Source: an uncultured Eubacteriales bacterium
Lineage (GTDB): Bacteria > Bacillota > Clostridia > Monoglobales > Monoglobaceae
Direction: 5' to 3'
NCBI GenBank assembly: GCA_900542675.1
Contig: UQOT01000027.1
Span: 1-22,795, forward strand
DNA: 22,795 bases
Made by a program: the position numbers and the translations under genes
Notes under the pieces: model-generated
Databases searched by the model: none
What the model was told of the DNA's origin: nothing
The model's input: the letters and a program-made list of their open reading frames with translations, nothing else
Shown here: in pieces, positions 14,290 through 22,366 of the stretch
Layout of the letters: each line of letters opens with the position of its first letter
Position numbering within the stretch: the stretch's first letter is position 1

Positions 14290-16214
14290 TATTCAGCCGC
14301 CTCCCTTAACTCTCTGCCGAAAAATTCTTTAGGAATATATTTAAAGCCTTTTGCTTTAAGCAGCTTTATTTCTTCGGCATTTAATATCATATTTTGATTA
14401 AGCCAGATATTTTCTATTTTTTCATATATAGCTTTATTAAGAATTGTTTGTTTAAAATTATCTTTGCTAAGAAGCAAAACATTTTTTACACCATCTATCT
14501 CATATCCGTTTTGTAGCTCAATCATTTCCTTGATGTGTAAACATAATACATTGCTTAATAAATATTCTTCAGGTTTTCTTGGCGTCCAATCACATTTTAA
14601 GTATTTTACATTAGCAATAAATCCCTCTGCCATCGGAATTTCTTTCTCTCCAGTTGTTATATAATTACCTTTTATCGAATTCCCATTAATATCCCTGCCC
14701 TCAATGCTACACAAAGTTCGAGGATATGTAACATATTTAGCAATGCCAAGAGCTTCCCATTTAGCGTCTCCTTGCTTGTAGCCTTGTTTAATCAATTCTT
14801 TTGCTTCAGATTCAGAAACTTCATTATTAGTAACCATAATACAACGTCGATTACCGCCATACTCTTTATTTAACAAGTTGACAGCGTGCATTGTTGTTCC
14901 ACTCCCTGCAAAAAAGTCAACAATTATGGCATTTGGTTTGTTAATTAAGAAGAATCTCAAAGCATCATGTACGGCATAAAGAGATTTTGGAAAAGAAAAT
15001 CTTTTACCTATAAACTTTTTAAGAAGTTTACTTCCAAACTCTGTGGCATCATGAGTACGTATCCACCATTGATTACTTGGAATAAATTCCTTTACATAGT
15101 CTTCATCATCAAATATCAAAGAGCCATCCTCGGATTTCCCAATTACTTTTATTTGCCCACTTTCAACCTTTTTTTGCCATCCTTCTGATATATATCGTAA
15201 TGTTGCTTCACTTCTAGTTTGTGTACTTATACGAACATAACCTTTTTGCTGAATTTCTAAATACTTATCACGTGAATATTGCCATCGTCCTTCGGTTCCA
15301 TCGCTATGTATAGGAAAAATTGCAATTTGACCTTCAGGGACTACAACGCTATTTCTATCAACATCTAATGGTAATACTTCACCAACACCACAAAAATGTT
15401 TTTTGTCAGCAGTGATGAATATAGGATAGAAGCATCCTGGGGAATCATTTCTCAATGAACCAGTCCCGCTACGCATTAAACTTCCCCATCTCACTTTAGC
15501 TGTTGTTGATGTCCTGACATTTCCAATCCATTCATCACTCAACGGTAATTTAGATGCAGCACTTTTACCTATTCGTATAAAAAACAAATACTCATTAACT
15601 CGAAAAAATTCATCACGAGCAACACCTTTTGCATTTATTACACTGCTTACCATTTGAATATTTGCCGTTGGAAATAATTCTTCTAACAAACAACCTAATC
15701 TCAAATATTCTTTTTCATCAATAGTACAAATTAAAACAGAGTCTTCTGGATTAAGTAAATGTTTTGCAAGTTGCAAACGATTTTTCATCATGGATAGCCA
15801 TTTACTGTGTCTATACACATCATTACTATCTACATAATCATTATTATATTTCCAATCTCGAGCACCGGTATTATACGGCGGGTCTATATAGATACAATCA
15901 ACCTTGCCACGATGTGTTTTTTCAAGAAGATAAAGTGCTTGCAAGTTATCTCCCTCAATTATAAAATTATATGGCAAAGATGGGTCCTTACAAATCTTTC
16001 TTTCAGGATCTTCGCAAAATACAGGAATATTTTCTTCAAGCATTTCATCAACTTGTTCCGTATGTTCTTCCCAAACAAGACCATATTTTTTATCTCGTAT
16101 ATGATTTTCTATTTCATTAAAAGCACGAATTGATTCATCATCATTGTGCTGCATCTTTAATTCTTCAAGAAAAGCGAGCATCCTGTCTCTTTTCATCTTT
16201 GCTATATTAGCCAT
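14289..16214 (-). CDS. mod: Type III DNA adenine methyltransferase, Mod subunit
   Basis: This 641-residue beta-class N6-adenine methyltransferase carries the catalytic motif DPPYNTG (111-117) before the S-adenosylmethionine-binding motif DFFAGSGT (433-440), the order that defines the class. The long segment between (about 220-400) would be the target-recognition domain. It protects host sites and gives Res its specificity. The ATG at 16214 is chosen because AAGGAGAT precedes it by 7 bases; the longer in-frame start at 16274 lies in the promoter. It is the first gene of the mod-res pair, with its own likely promoter. Confidence 0.92.
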   Translation of the reverse strand: MANIAKMKRDRMLAFLEELKMQHNDDESIRAFNEIENHIRDKKYGLVWEEHTEQVDEMLEENIPVFCEDPERKICKDPSLPYNFIIEGDNLQALYLLEKTHRGKVDCIYIDPPYNTGARDWKYNNDYVDSNDVYRHSKWLSMMKNRLQLAKHLLNPEDSVLICTIDEKEYLRLGCLLEELFPTANIQMVSSVINAKGVARDEFFRVNEYLFFIRIGKSAASKLPLSDEWIGNVRTSTTAKVRWGSLMRSGTGSLRNDSPGCFYPIFITADKKHFCGVGEVLPLDVDRNSVVVPEGQIAIFPIHSDGTEGRWQYSRDKYLEIQQKGYVRISTQTRSEATLRYISEGWQKKVESGQIKVIGKSEDGSLIFDDEDYVKEFIPSNQWWIRTHDATEFGSKLLKKFIGKRFSFPKSLYAVHDALRFFLINKPNAIIVDFFAGSGTTMHAVNLLNKEYGGNRRCIMVTNNEVSESEAKELIKQGYKQGDAKWEALGIAKYVTYPRTLCSIEGRDINGNSIKGNYITTGEKEIPMAEGFIANVKYLKCDWTPRKPEEYLLSNVLCLHIKEMIELQNGYEIDGVKNVLLLSKDNFKQTILNKAIYEKIENIWLNQNMILNAEEIKLLKAKGFKYIPKEFFGRELREAAE

Positions 16215-16245
16215 GAAAATATCTCCTTTAATATACTTACTAATC

Positions 16246-16274
16246 GTTATAATACGAAACCATAAATAAAGCAA
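16246..16274 (-). promoter_or_regulatory. Promoter of mod-res
   Basis: On the minus strand TTGCTT (16274-16269) and TATAAC (16251-16246) are separated by 17 bases, 32 bases before the mod ATG. Confidence 0.5.
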
Positions 16275-16327
16275 TATGAATAATTAGAGATTCAGTGTAT
16301 TTTCTCTATTATCGAAAAATACAACTA

Positions 16328-16780
16328 TCAAACATAAGAAATGATTTTATTATACAACATACTTAATGATTGCCTAACTGTGACATTGAAAGAAGCAAGT
16401 CCCATATTTTCATAAAAATTATCTTGCTCAATTTTAAACAATCTATGAAAGTCATCCATAATACCGACATATACGGTTGCATCATAATTCAAAAAAATAG
16501 GATTATATTTAAATTGATCTCCTGTAATATCTATAATAATATCGTCTTTAGTTAATAGCCATTCGTGTGATTGTATTTCATTCTCATCTCTATATGTACC
16601 ATAAAATTCATATGTCCGAATATCATTTTCTAATAAAAACTGAGCCAATAATCCACTGGCAACAGTACAGCACCCACATGGAAATCGGCATAAAGTAGAG
16701 TTATTGTTAAAATCCCCCAAATCCTTAGCAATATCCATAGCCTTTCTAAATTGTTCAGCTAATTTTTTTATGTTTTTCAT
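16328..16780 (-). CDS. Small protein with a possible transglutaminase/papain-like Cys-His-Asp triad
   Basis: The start ATG at 16780 has a GGAG site; the longer in-frame start runs into a GC-rich hairpin. The 150-residue product has CGCCTVASGLLAQFLL (35-50), SHEWLL (71-76) and IIIDITGDQF (81-90). The spacing and context of C38, H72 and D84 fit the catalytic triad of transglutaminase-like and papain-like folds. No signal peptide is seen, so it is probably cytoplasmic. It lies upstream of mod with a 113-base gap that carries mod's own promoter, at the lysS end of the element. The role may be defence, toxin or housekeeping of the element; I cannot decide. Confidence 0.65.
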   Translation of the reverse strand: MKNIKKLAEQFRKAMDIAKDLGDFNNNSTLCRFPCGCCTVASGLLAQFLLENDIRTYEFYGTYRDENEIQSHEWLLTKDDIIIDITGDQFKYNPIFLNYDATVYVGIMDDFHRLFKIEQDNFYENMGLASFNVTVRQSLSMLYNKIISYV

Positions 16781-16814
16781 TTTAACACTCCATTGTTTTC
16801 TTATGCGTAAAATT

Positions 16815-16844
16815 ACCCCGCCTTTAAAATTGAATAGACGGGGT
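16815..16844. other. GC-rich inverted repeat between lysS and the first cargo gene
   Basis: ACCCCG (16815-16820) and CGGGGT (16839-16844) pair around an 18-base AT-rich loop, with AATTTT after it on the minus strand. It may be a weak terminator supplied by the element for lysS. Confidence 0.35.
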
Positions 16845-16865
16845 GTCATATAGTCGATTCTTTAA

Positions 16866-16890
16866 AATGGGTAAAATGTGGGTAAATTTA
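16866..16890. repeat. Candidate integrase arm-binding repeats, lysS end
   Basis: AATGGGTAAAAT and TGTGGGTAAATTT follow each other directly and match the motif at 6606-6645 at the other end of the element. Confidence 0.45.
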
Positions 16891-16926
16891 AAGCTACACA
16901 CGCTTAAACCCCTTATTTTATGCCGT

Positions 16927-18438
16927 TTATTTGTCTATCGGCTTCATTGTGGGGAAGAGCAAAACGTCGCGGATGGAGCTGCTGTCGGTTAGGAGCATCA
17001 CGAGGCGGTCTATGCCTATGCCGAGGCCGCCTGTCGGTGGGAGGCCGTATTCAAGAGCATTTACGTAATCCTCGTCCATCATATTTGCTTCGTCATCGCC
17101 CTGTTCTCTTTTTTCAACTTGCTTTCTGAAGCGCTCCGCCTGGTCTATCGGATCGTTAAGCTCCGAAAATGCGTTGCCGAACTCGCGGCGCGTGATGAAT
17201 ATTTCAAAACGCTCTGTAAAGTCCGGGTTGTCAGCGTAACGCTTGGCAAGCGGAGAAATTTCAACCGGATACTCATAGATAAACGTCGGCTGAACAAGCT
17301 GTTCTTCGACCTTCTCCTCAAACGCAAGGCTGATTATCTCTCCGCGGCTGAGCTTCGGTGCATCCTCGTCAAACTCAATGCCTATCGACTTTGCGAGTTC
17401 CTCAGCCTCTTCCGCTGTTTTGGTCGCTGCAAAATCTGCGCCGCTGTATTTCTTAATAGACTCCAGCATAGTCATTCTCGCCCACGGCTCGCCTAAATTC
17501 ACAGTCTCACCCTGATACGTAATGGTTGTTGTTCCGAGCACTTCCTGTGCCACACTTTTAATTAAATCCTCGGTCAAATCCATCATATCGTGATAATCCG
17601 AGTATGCCTGATAAATCTCAATCGATGTAAACTCAGGGTTGTGCTTTACGTCCATACCCTCGTTTCTGAAAAGACGTCCCATCTCATAGACTTTCTCAAA
17701 ACCGCCTACAATAAGACGCTTTAAATAAAGCTCGGGTGCAATTCTTAAGTACATATCAATATCAAGAGTATTATGGTGCGTAATAAACGGTCTTGCTGCC
17801 GCTCCGCCCGGTATCGTATTAAGAATAGGCGTTTCAACCTCCATATAATCCCTGCTGTCAAGATAATTACGGATGGCGCGTATTATACGGCTTCTGAGCT
17901 CAAATGTACGCTTAACCTCAGGGTTCATAATGAGATCGACATAACGCTGTCTGTAGCGAAGGTCGGTGTTTGTAAGACCGTGATACTTCTCCGGAAGCGG
18001 ACGCAGTGACTTTGAAAGCAAAGTCACCTTTGACGCCCTTATCGAAATCTCACCCTTCTGAGTGGTGAAAACTTCACCGGTCACGCCGACAATATCACCG
18101 ATATCATATCTCTTATATACCTTGTATTCATCATCGCCGAGTTCGTCACGCTTTACGCAGAGCTGGATTTTTTCGGTTTTGTCGATTAAATCCGCAAACG
18201 ACATCTTGCCCATCACACGCTTTGACATAAGGCGACCCGCAACGGTAACGATTTTACCCTCGTATTCACTGTAATTATTCTTAATATCGCCCGCCATATT
18301 CTTACGGTCGAATTTTGTTATCTCAAAAGGATCGGCTCCCGACTCGCGAAGCTCCGTAAGCTTGCCGCGTCTTATCTTTAATACTTCGTTTAAATCCTTT
18401 TCTGTATTGCTGTTTGCTTGTCCTTTGTTATCGCTCAT
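16927..18438 (-). CDS. lysS: Lysyl-tRNA synthetase, class II
   Basis: This 503-residue class II enzyme charges tRNA(Lys) with lysine in the cytoplasm. An N-terminal OB-fold anticodon-binding domain (GKIVTVAGRLMSKRVMGK, about 60-78) is followed by the catalytic domain with motif 2 (RNEGMDVKHNPEFTSIE) and motif 3 (GLGIGIDRLVMLLTDSSSIRDVLLFP). GGAGGG precedes the ATG. It lies 34 bases after greA and shares its promoter. Its last codons (PTMKPIDK) are supplied by the integrated element, replacing an original PTMKPIEQ now found at 6474-6503. The enzyme therefore stays full length, with only the last two residues changed. Confidence 0.96.
   Translation of the reverse strand: MSDNKGQANSNTEKDLNEVLKIRRGKLTELRESGADPFEITKFDRKNMAGDIKNNYSEYEGKIVTVAGRLMSKRVMGKMSFADLIDKTEKIQLCVKRDELGDDEYKVYKRYDIGDIVGVTGEVFTTQKGEISIRASKVTLLSKSLRPLPEKYHGLTNTDLRYRQRYVDLIMNPEVKRTFELRSRIIRAIRNYLDSRDYMEVETPILNTIPGGAAARPFITHHNTLDIDMYLRIAPELYLKRLIVGGFEKVYEMGRLFRNEGMDVKHNPEFTSIEIYQAYSDYHDMMDLTEDLIKSVAQEVLGTTTITYQGETVNLGEPWARMTMLESIKKYSGADFAATKTAEEAEELAKSIGIEFDEDAPKLSRGEIISLAFEEKVEEQLVQPTFIYEYPVEISPLAKRYADNPDFTERFEIFITRREFGNAFSELNDPIDQAERFRKQVEKREQGDDEANMMDEDYVNALEYGLPPTGGLGIGIDRLVMLLTDSSSIRDVLLFPTMKPIDK
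16937..16955. other. Attachment site within the lysS 3' end
   Basis: ATCGGCTTCATTGTGGGGA matches 6484-6502 (ATCGGTTTCATTGTGGGGA) at 18 of 19 positions. It marks the second boundary of the element, inside the codons for the last residues of lysyl-tRNA synthetase. Confidence 0.87.
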
Positions 18439-18472
18439 ATTTATCCTGTACCCTCCAAAAACATCGGCCGAA

Positions 18473-18946
18473 TTACGAAATCTTTAAAATTTTGTACTGA
18501 ATGATACCCATAGGCGCATCGACGTCCACAGTCTCGCCCTCGCCCTTGCCGAGCAGAGCCTTGCCGAGCGGCGACTCATCCGAAAGCTTACCCTCATCGG
18601 GATCAGCCTCAGTCGAACCGACAATTTTATATTCCAAATCCTCATCAAATTCTATATCGTGCAGAACAACTGTCGCGCCAAGACCAACTTTTGACGTGTC
18701 ACGCTCGCTTTCATCTATTACGACAGCGTTTTTGAGCATATTCTCAAGACTTACTATACGCGCCTCAACCTGTGCCTGTTCATTCTTCGCCTCGTCGTAC
18801 TCAGAATTCTCCGACAAATCGCCGAAGCCAAGCGCAACCTTAATCTTCTCCGATACTTCCTTACGCTTTTTGGTCTTTAAATACTCGAGTTCCTCTTCAA
18901 GCTGCTGAAGGCCGCTTTCGGTGAGCTTAACTTCTTTGTTATCCAT
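18473..18946 (-). CDS. greA: Transcription elongation factor GreA
   Basis: This 157-residue protein has the standard GreA layout: an N-terminal antiparallel coiled coil (about 1-75) whose tip carries the acidic pair (GDLSENSEYDEAKNEQ, 42-57), and a C-terminal FKBP-like domain. It enters the RNA polymerase secondary channel and stimulates cleavage of backtracked RNA. A GGAGGT site precedes the ATG. It is followed by lysS after 34 bases; greA-lysS is a common Firmicute pair. Confidence 0.96.
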   Translation of the reverse strand: MDNKEVKLTESGLQQLEEELEYLKTKKRKEVSEKIKVALGFGDLSENSEYDEAKNEQAQVEARIVSLENMLKNAVVIDESERDTSKVGLGATVVLHDIEFDEDLEYKIVGSTEADPDEGKLSDESPLGKALLGKGEGETVDVDAPMGIIQYKILKIS

Positions 18947-18989
18947 AGTATTTTACCTCCGTATATAATCCGCTGTGTTTAACTTTTTA

Positions 18990-19018
18990 ATTATACTTGA
19001 AACAAACTTAATTGTCAA
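18990..19018 (-). promoter_or_regulatory. Perfect consensus sigma-A promoter of greA-lysS
   Basis: On the minus strand TTGACA (19018-19013), a 17-base spacer and TATAAT (18995-18990) match the consensus exactly. The -35 box lies within the last codons of the preceding gene. Confidence 0.85.
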
Positions 19019-19562
19019 TACTTTTATTAATCGCCGTGTCTATCTTAATTATACGAGCACCGACTGTCAAGCCTGTCATTTTTCCGTCCGCTCCGTAAAG
19101 CGTACCGTCAACGCAGACGTCACGTCCATATCTGACTTTTCCGCGGACAAAATCGATTATCACCGGATATCTGCAGCGCGACGCTTCCTCAATACTCATA
19201 ACCATCACGGGCAGTCCGTATCTTTCATACACATAGTCCGCAAACTCATTTGCAGACTCCGTACACTCGGTATAAACCGTAATATATCGAAACGCAGTAC
19301 AAACAAGCGCCGAAAAGGTATTTCGCTCTCTCAGCTCATCGATGTTTCTGACTATAATTCCCGCGCCCTTTTCATAAGACGTGCTGCCCGCTATACTGAA
19401 AATATAGTTAAGAGCATACTTAACCGTCAAATCATCTATCGGCCGTTTTTTCGGTTCAATGCGCGGCACGGTGTTCTGCCGCTCCTCCTGTTTTAAAAAT
19501 GCCTTTTTAACTCGGGCATACAGCCCCTTTATCTTTTGTGAGATGAACTTAAACAGGCTCAT
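19008..19562 (-). CDS. Hypothetical protein downstream of ctpA
   Basis: This 184-residue protein has a basic N-terminal stretch (FISQKIKGLYARVKKAFLKQ) and a compact second part (YITVYTECTESANEFADYVY, YGLPVMVM, VIIDFVRGKVRYGRD). There is no membrane helix and no motif I recognise. The ATG at 19562 is preferred over the TTG at 19580 because AAGGG is well placed before it. It follows ctpA by 23 bases and is probably co-transcribed. Its 3' end overlaps the greA promoter. Confidence 0.75.
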   Translation of the reverse strand: MSLFKFISQKIKGLYARVKKAFLKQEERQNTVPRIEPKKRPIDDLTVKYALNYIFSIAGSTSYEKGAGIIVRNIDELRERNTFSALVCTAFRYITVYTECTESANEFADYVYERYGLPVMVMSIEEASRCRYPVIIDFVRGKVRYGRDVCVDGTLYGADGKMTGLTVGARIIKIDTAINKSIDN

Positions 19563-19585
19563 ACCCACAATTCCCTTCAAAAAAT

Positions 19586-20770
19586 TTACTGCTGCGTTTT
19601 AGCGTTATTAAGATACTCAACCGCCGCCTTGAGCTGCTCATCCTCAGAAAGCGCAAGCTTATCAAGCTCCGCATACTTTGAAAGCTCCATCGGCACATTC
19701 ATATCCGGCTCAATTCCCACGCCGTGTATGCATACTCCGCTCGGCGTATAGTAACTCGCCGTTGTGACCGAAACCACGGAACCATCCATTTCAAACACTG
19801 TCTGAACTATTCCCTTGCCATAGCTCTTTTCTCCTATTACATACGCAAGTCCGTAGTCTTTAAGCGCCCCTGTTAAAATTTCACTTGCCGAAGCTGAGCC
19901 CTGATTTATAAGAACTGCAACCGATATATACCGCTGCTTGCCCTTTGATTTATAATCCTCACGGTTTCCGTTTTTATCCATCGTATAAACGACCGTGTCG
20001 CCCGACTTCACAAAATTTGACGCAATTTCAACCGCAGACTCCATATATCCGCCCGGATTATTACGCAGGTCAATCACAAGCGAGTTTGCTCCGTCCTTGG
20101 TTAAAGTGTCGAGTGCCGCTTCAAAATCCCCCGCAGTAGTCTCGGTAAACTGCGATATCGAAACATATCCTACACGCGTTCCGTCAATAATACGGCTTTC
20201 AACCGTCTTTACGTCAATCTGACGCCTCACAATCGTCAAATCCACATATTCACCGCTCTCTGCCTTAAGAACCTGAATATCGACAGTTGTGCCGCTCTCG
20301 CCCTTCATTTTATTTACGGCTTCATTCATCTGCTCACCCGTATACGATTCTCCTGCAACCTTTAAGATTTTATCGCCGCTTACAAGTCCGGCTTCCTCCG
20401 CCGGAGTTCCTGAAATTGCAGACACAACAGTAATTGTGTTGTCCTCCGTATTATTTTCAATATAAACTCCTATGCCCTCGAAGCTGCCGCTGACGTCTTC
20501 CATATACTCCTCAGCATCATCACCGTAGATATAGTTTGTGTAAACATCGCCCGTTCCCTGAGCAAATCCTTGGATTGCGCTGTTTGCATATTCTGACGCC
20601 GGGACTTCCTTATAATACATAGACTTTATTGTCTTGCTTATGACCGAAAATCTCATAAAATCAGCGTAATTCGTAAAGCCGAACGGATTTACGGCGCCAA
20701 TAGCGACAACAGCCGTAACTATTATCAAAATAACCGAACATATAACCAAAACTGATTTTTTAATATACAT
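19586..20770 (-). CDS. C-terminal processing peptidase, S41 family (CtpA type)
   Basis: This 394-residue protease has an N-terminal signal anchor (about residues 5-26), so its body is outside the membrane. A PDZ domain (about 95-180, SFEGIGVYIE ... GLVSGDKILKVAG) presents substrate C-termini to the protease domain. The catalytic pair is Ser294 in GSASASEI and Lys319 in SYGKGIVQ, 25 residues apart as in characterised members. Substrates cannot be named; relatives process cell-wall hydrolases or sporulation signalling proteins. The gene follows a small membrane peptide and precedes the unknown gene at 19008. Confidence 0.93.
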   Translation of the reverse strand: MYIKKSVLVICSVILIIVTAVVAIGAVNPFGFTNYADFMRFSVISKTIKSMYYKEVPASEYANSAIQGFAQGTGDVYTNYIYGDDAEEYMEDVSGSFEGIGVYIENNTEDNTITVVSAISGTPAEEAGLVSGDKILKVAGESYTGEQMNEAVNKMKGESGTTVDIQVLKAESGEYVDLTIVRRQIDVKTVESRIIDGTRVGYVSISQFTETTAGDFEAALDTLTKDGANSLVIDLRNNPGGYMESAVEIASNFVKSGDTVVYTMDKNGNREDYKSKGKQRYISVAVLINQGSASASEILTGALKDYGLAYVIGEKSYGKGIVQTVFEMDGSVVSVTTASYYTPSGVCIHGVGIEPDMNVPMELSKYAELDKLALSEDEQLKAAVEYLNNAKTQQ

Positions 20771-20831
20771 ACGATGCTCCTTATTTATATATTATAGTCG
20801 GGAATACAAAAATATTCCGATTAAATATGCG

Positions 20832-20927
20832 TTAAATAAACAACGACGCAACTATGCCGGAGCATATACCCAACAGAAAAATCGCCGCTATAACAATCGC
20901 CGTAACCTTCACAGTTTTATGCTTCAT
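20832..20927 (-). CDS. 31-residue single-helix membrane peptide
   Basis: A textbook GGAGG site lies 8 bases before ATG 20927. The peptide has a basic start (MKHKTVKVTA) and one hydrophobic helix (IVIAAIFLLGICSGIVASLF), giving an N-in single-pass topology. It lies 61 bases upstream of ctpA, probably in the same transcript. The strong ribosome site and clean composition argue that it is a real gene. The family is not recognised. Confidence 0.65.
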   Translation of the reverse strand: MKHKTVKVTAIVIAAIFLLGICSGIVASLFI

Positions 20928-20956
20928 ACTAAAAACCTCCGTCTGTAATATTTTAA

Positions 20957-20982
20957 GGCGGCAGCCTTTATAGCCTGCCGCC
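20957..20982 (-). terminator. Hairpin terminating the PucR-type regulator gene
   Basis: GGCGGCAG and CTGCCGCC form a perfect 8-bp stem, 25 bases after the regulator's stop. The following bases on the minus strand (TTAAAATATT) hold only a weak T run, so some read-through into the membrane peptide gene and ctpA is possible. Confidence 0.55.
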
Positions 20983-21007
20983 CGAAATGTTAAAGTCTTA
21001 TCGCGTT

Positions 21008-22093
21008 TTAAAGTCTTGTCGGCTGAGACGACAGGTACTTGTTTACCATCATCGCAACCTTGAATATAATCGCATCGTCAAACTCACGAAGGTCGAGACC
21101 TGTCAGCTTCTTAATCTTATCAAGTCTGTAAACCAGCGTGTTTCTGTGTACAAACAGCTTTCGAGATGTCTCTGACACATTAAGATTATTCTCAAAGAAT
21201 TTTTGAATTGTATATATAGTCTCACTGTCTAAAACGTTAATTGACTCCTTCTTAAATACCTCGTTTAAAAACAGCTCGCACAAAGTTGTCGGAAGCTGAT
21301 AAATAAGTCTGCCGATTCCTAAGTTGTCATAACTGATTATATCCTTCTCAGTGTCGAACACCTTGCCGACCTCAAGTGCAATTCTCGTCTCTCTGTATGC
21401 CTGAGCGAGATCCTGAACCCGCTCCGCAACGGTCGAAATTCCAACAAGCGGAGTAATCATAGCCTCAGCGCCGAGTGTGTCGAATATACCCTGGGCGATA
21501 TTCATAATCTCATCCTTACTCGGCTCTGCGCGAAATTCCTTGATGATAACCGCATCTCTTTCGTCAATTCTTATAACAAAGTCATTCGCCTTATCCGGGA
21601 ACATATTGGTAAGTATATCAAGGTATCCCTGATCCGTCTCCTCCGAAACCCTTACAAGATATACGACTCTCGGACACTCGACGTTGATATGAAGCTCTTT
21701 GGTTCTGTATAAAATGTCACCCGGCAGAACATTGTCCAAAATAATATTCTTAACAAAGCTTGACTTGTCATACTTTTCATCGTAATACTGCTTAATCGTC
21801 AGGAAATTCATTGCAAGGAACGAGCAGGCGTTTCTGGCGATATCATCGTCGCCCTCGCAAAAAACGATATATTCACACTTGCTGAAAGTCTCAATCTTCT
21901 TATAACAAGCTCCGGCAACAGTTTTAACCTCGCCTACTGCTGAAAAAACAGTAAAAATATTATCAACGGTATTACCGATTTTGTCCTCGTCACTGCACGC
22001 GATTATTGTATCGCTGTCGTCAATAATACCCAAAGTTCTCTGAACTTCCTTTTTAAGTTGTACAAGCGTATTCTGAAATATTCGTCCTTGCAC
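21008..22093 (-). CDS. PucR/CdaR-family transcriptional regulator
   Basis: This 361-residue regulator ends in the PucR-type helix-turn-helix (ETSRKLFVHRNTLVYRLDKI, KKLTGLDLREFDDAIIFKVA, about 315-355). Before it is a GGDEF-like central segment typical of the CdaR group. The N-terminal part (about 1-150) would sense a ligand or state. The start GTG at 22093 is chosen because GGGAGGTG lies 6 bases upstream; the longer TTG start at 22111 overlaps that site. It is divergent from the isomerase-family gene, which it might control. Relatives respond to purines, sugar acids or amino acids. Confidence 0.87.
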   Translation of the reverse strand: MQGRIFQNTLVQLKKEVQRTLGIIDDSDTIIACSDEDKIGNTVDNIFTVFSAVGEVKTVAGACYKKIETFSKCEYIVFCEGDDDIARNACSFLAMNFLTIKQYYDEKYDKSSFVKNIILDNVLPGDILYRTKELHINVECPRVVYLVRVSEETDQGYLDILTNMFPDKANDFVIRIDERDAVIIKEFRAEPSKDEIMNIAQGIFDTLGAEAMITPLVGISTVAERVQDLAQAYRETRIALEVGKVFDTEKDIISYDNLGIGRLIYQLPTTLCELFLNEVFKKESINVLDSETIYTIQKFFENNLNVSETSRKLFVHRNTLVYRLDKIKKLTGLDLREFDDAIIFKVAMMVNKYLSSQPTRL

Positions 22094-22175
22094 GTCGGAC
22101 ACCTCCCGCAAATTTCTGTGTTATTACACTAATACAATTAAGTAATTCTAAAATACAAAATTAATACCATTTGAT

Positions 22176-22204
22176 ATTATAACCTAAAAATTTTCAAATT
22201 GCAA
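22176..22204 (-). promoter_or_regulatory. Sigma-A promoter of the PucR-type regulator gene
   Basis: On the minus strand TTGCAA (22204-22199) and TATAAT (22181-22176) are separated by 17 bases, about 80 bases before the GTG start. Confidence 0.7.
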
Positions 22205-22302
22205 GCGTTTTTGTGCGAAATTAACAAAAAAGTAATAAAATTTTTCAAAATTTATTATTCCCGCTTCGTGTGCCGATTTTATTAAAAATGCTGAAATTTT
22301 TA

Positions 22303-22331
22303 TTGACGAATTGTAGTTTTTATAGTAAAAT
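22303..22331 (+). promoter_or_regulatory. Sigma-A promoter of the isomerase-family gene
   Basis: TTGACG (22303-22308), a 17-base spacer and TAAAAT (22326-22331) lie 35 bases upstream of the ATG, with a GGAGGT ribosome site between. Confidence 0.7.
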
Positions 22332-22366
22332 ATACTTGTATATTTTATTTATGGAGGTAAAATCAA

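Larger units (their letters stand above)
6490..16955. mobile_element. Integrated element with CRESS-type Rep, TcpA-like translocase and type III restriction cargo
   Basis: The element is bounded by the 13-bp direct repeats at 6490-6502 and 16943-16955, about 10.45 kb apart. From the int end it encodes an integrase (broken), excisionase, FtsK/TcpA-like translocase, Rep with its origin, a 105-residue protein, a regulator, mod-res restriction genes and a small Cys/His/Asp protein. The order is reminiscent of Tn916-family elements, but a virus-like Rep takes the place of the MobT relaxase. No relaxase of a known mobilisation family and no secretion-channel gene is present, so it would need a helper or is mobilised through Rep. 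It is visibly more AT-rich than the flanking host genes. Confidence 0.85.
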
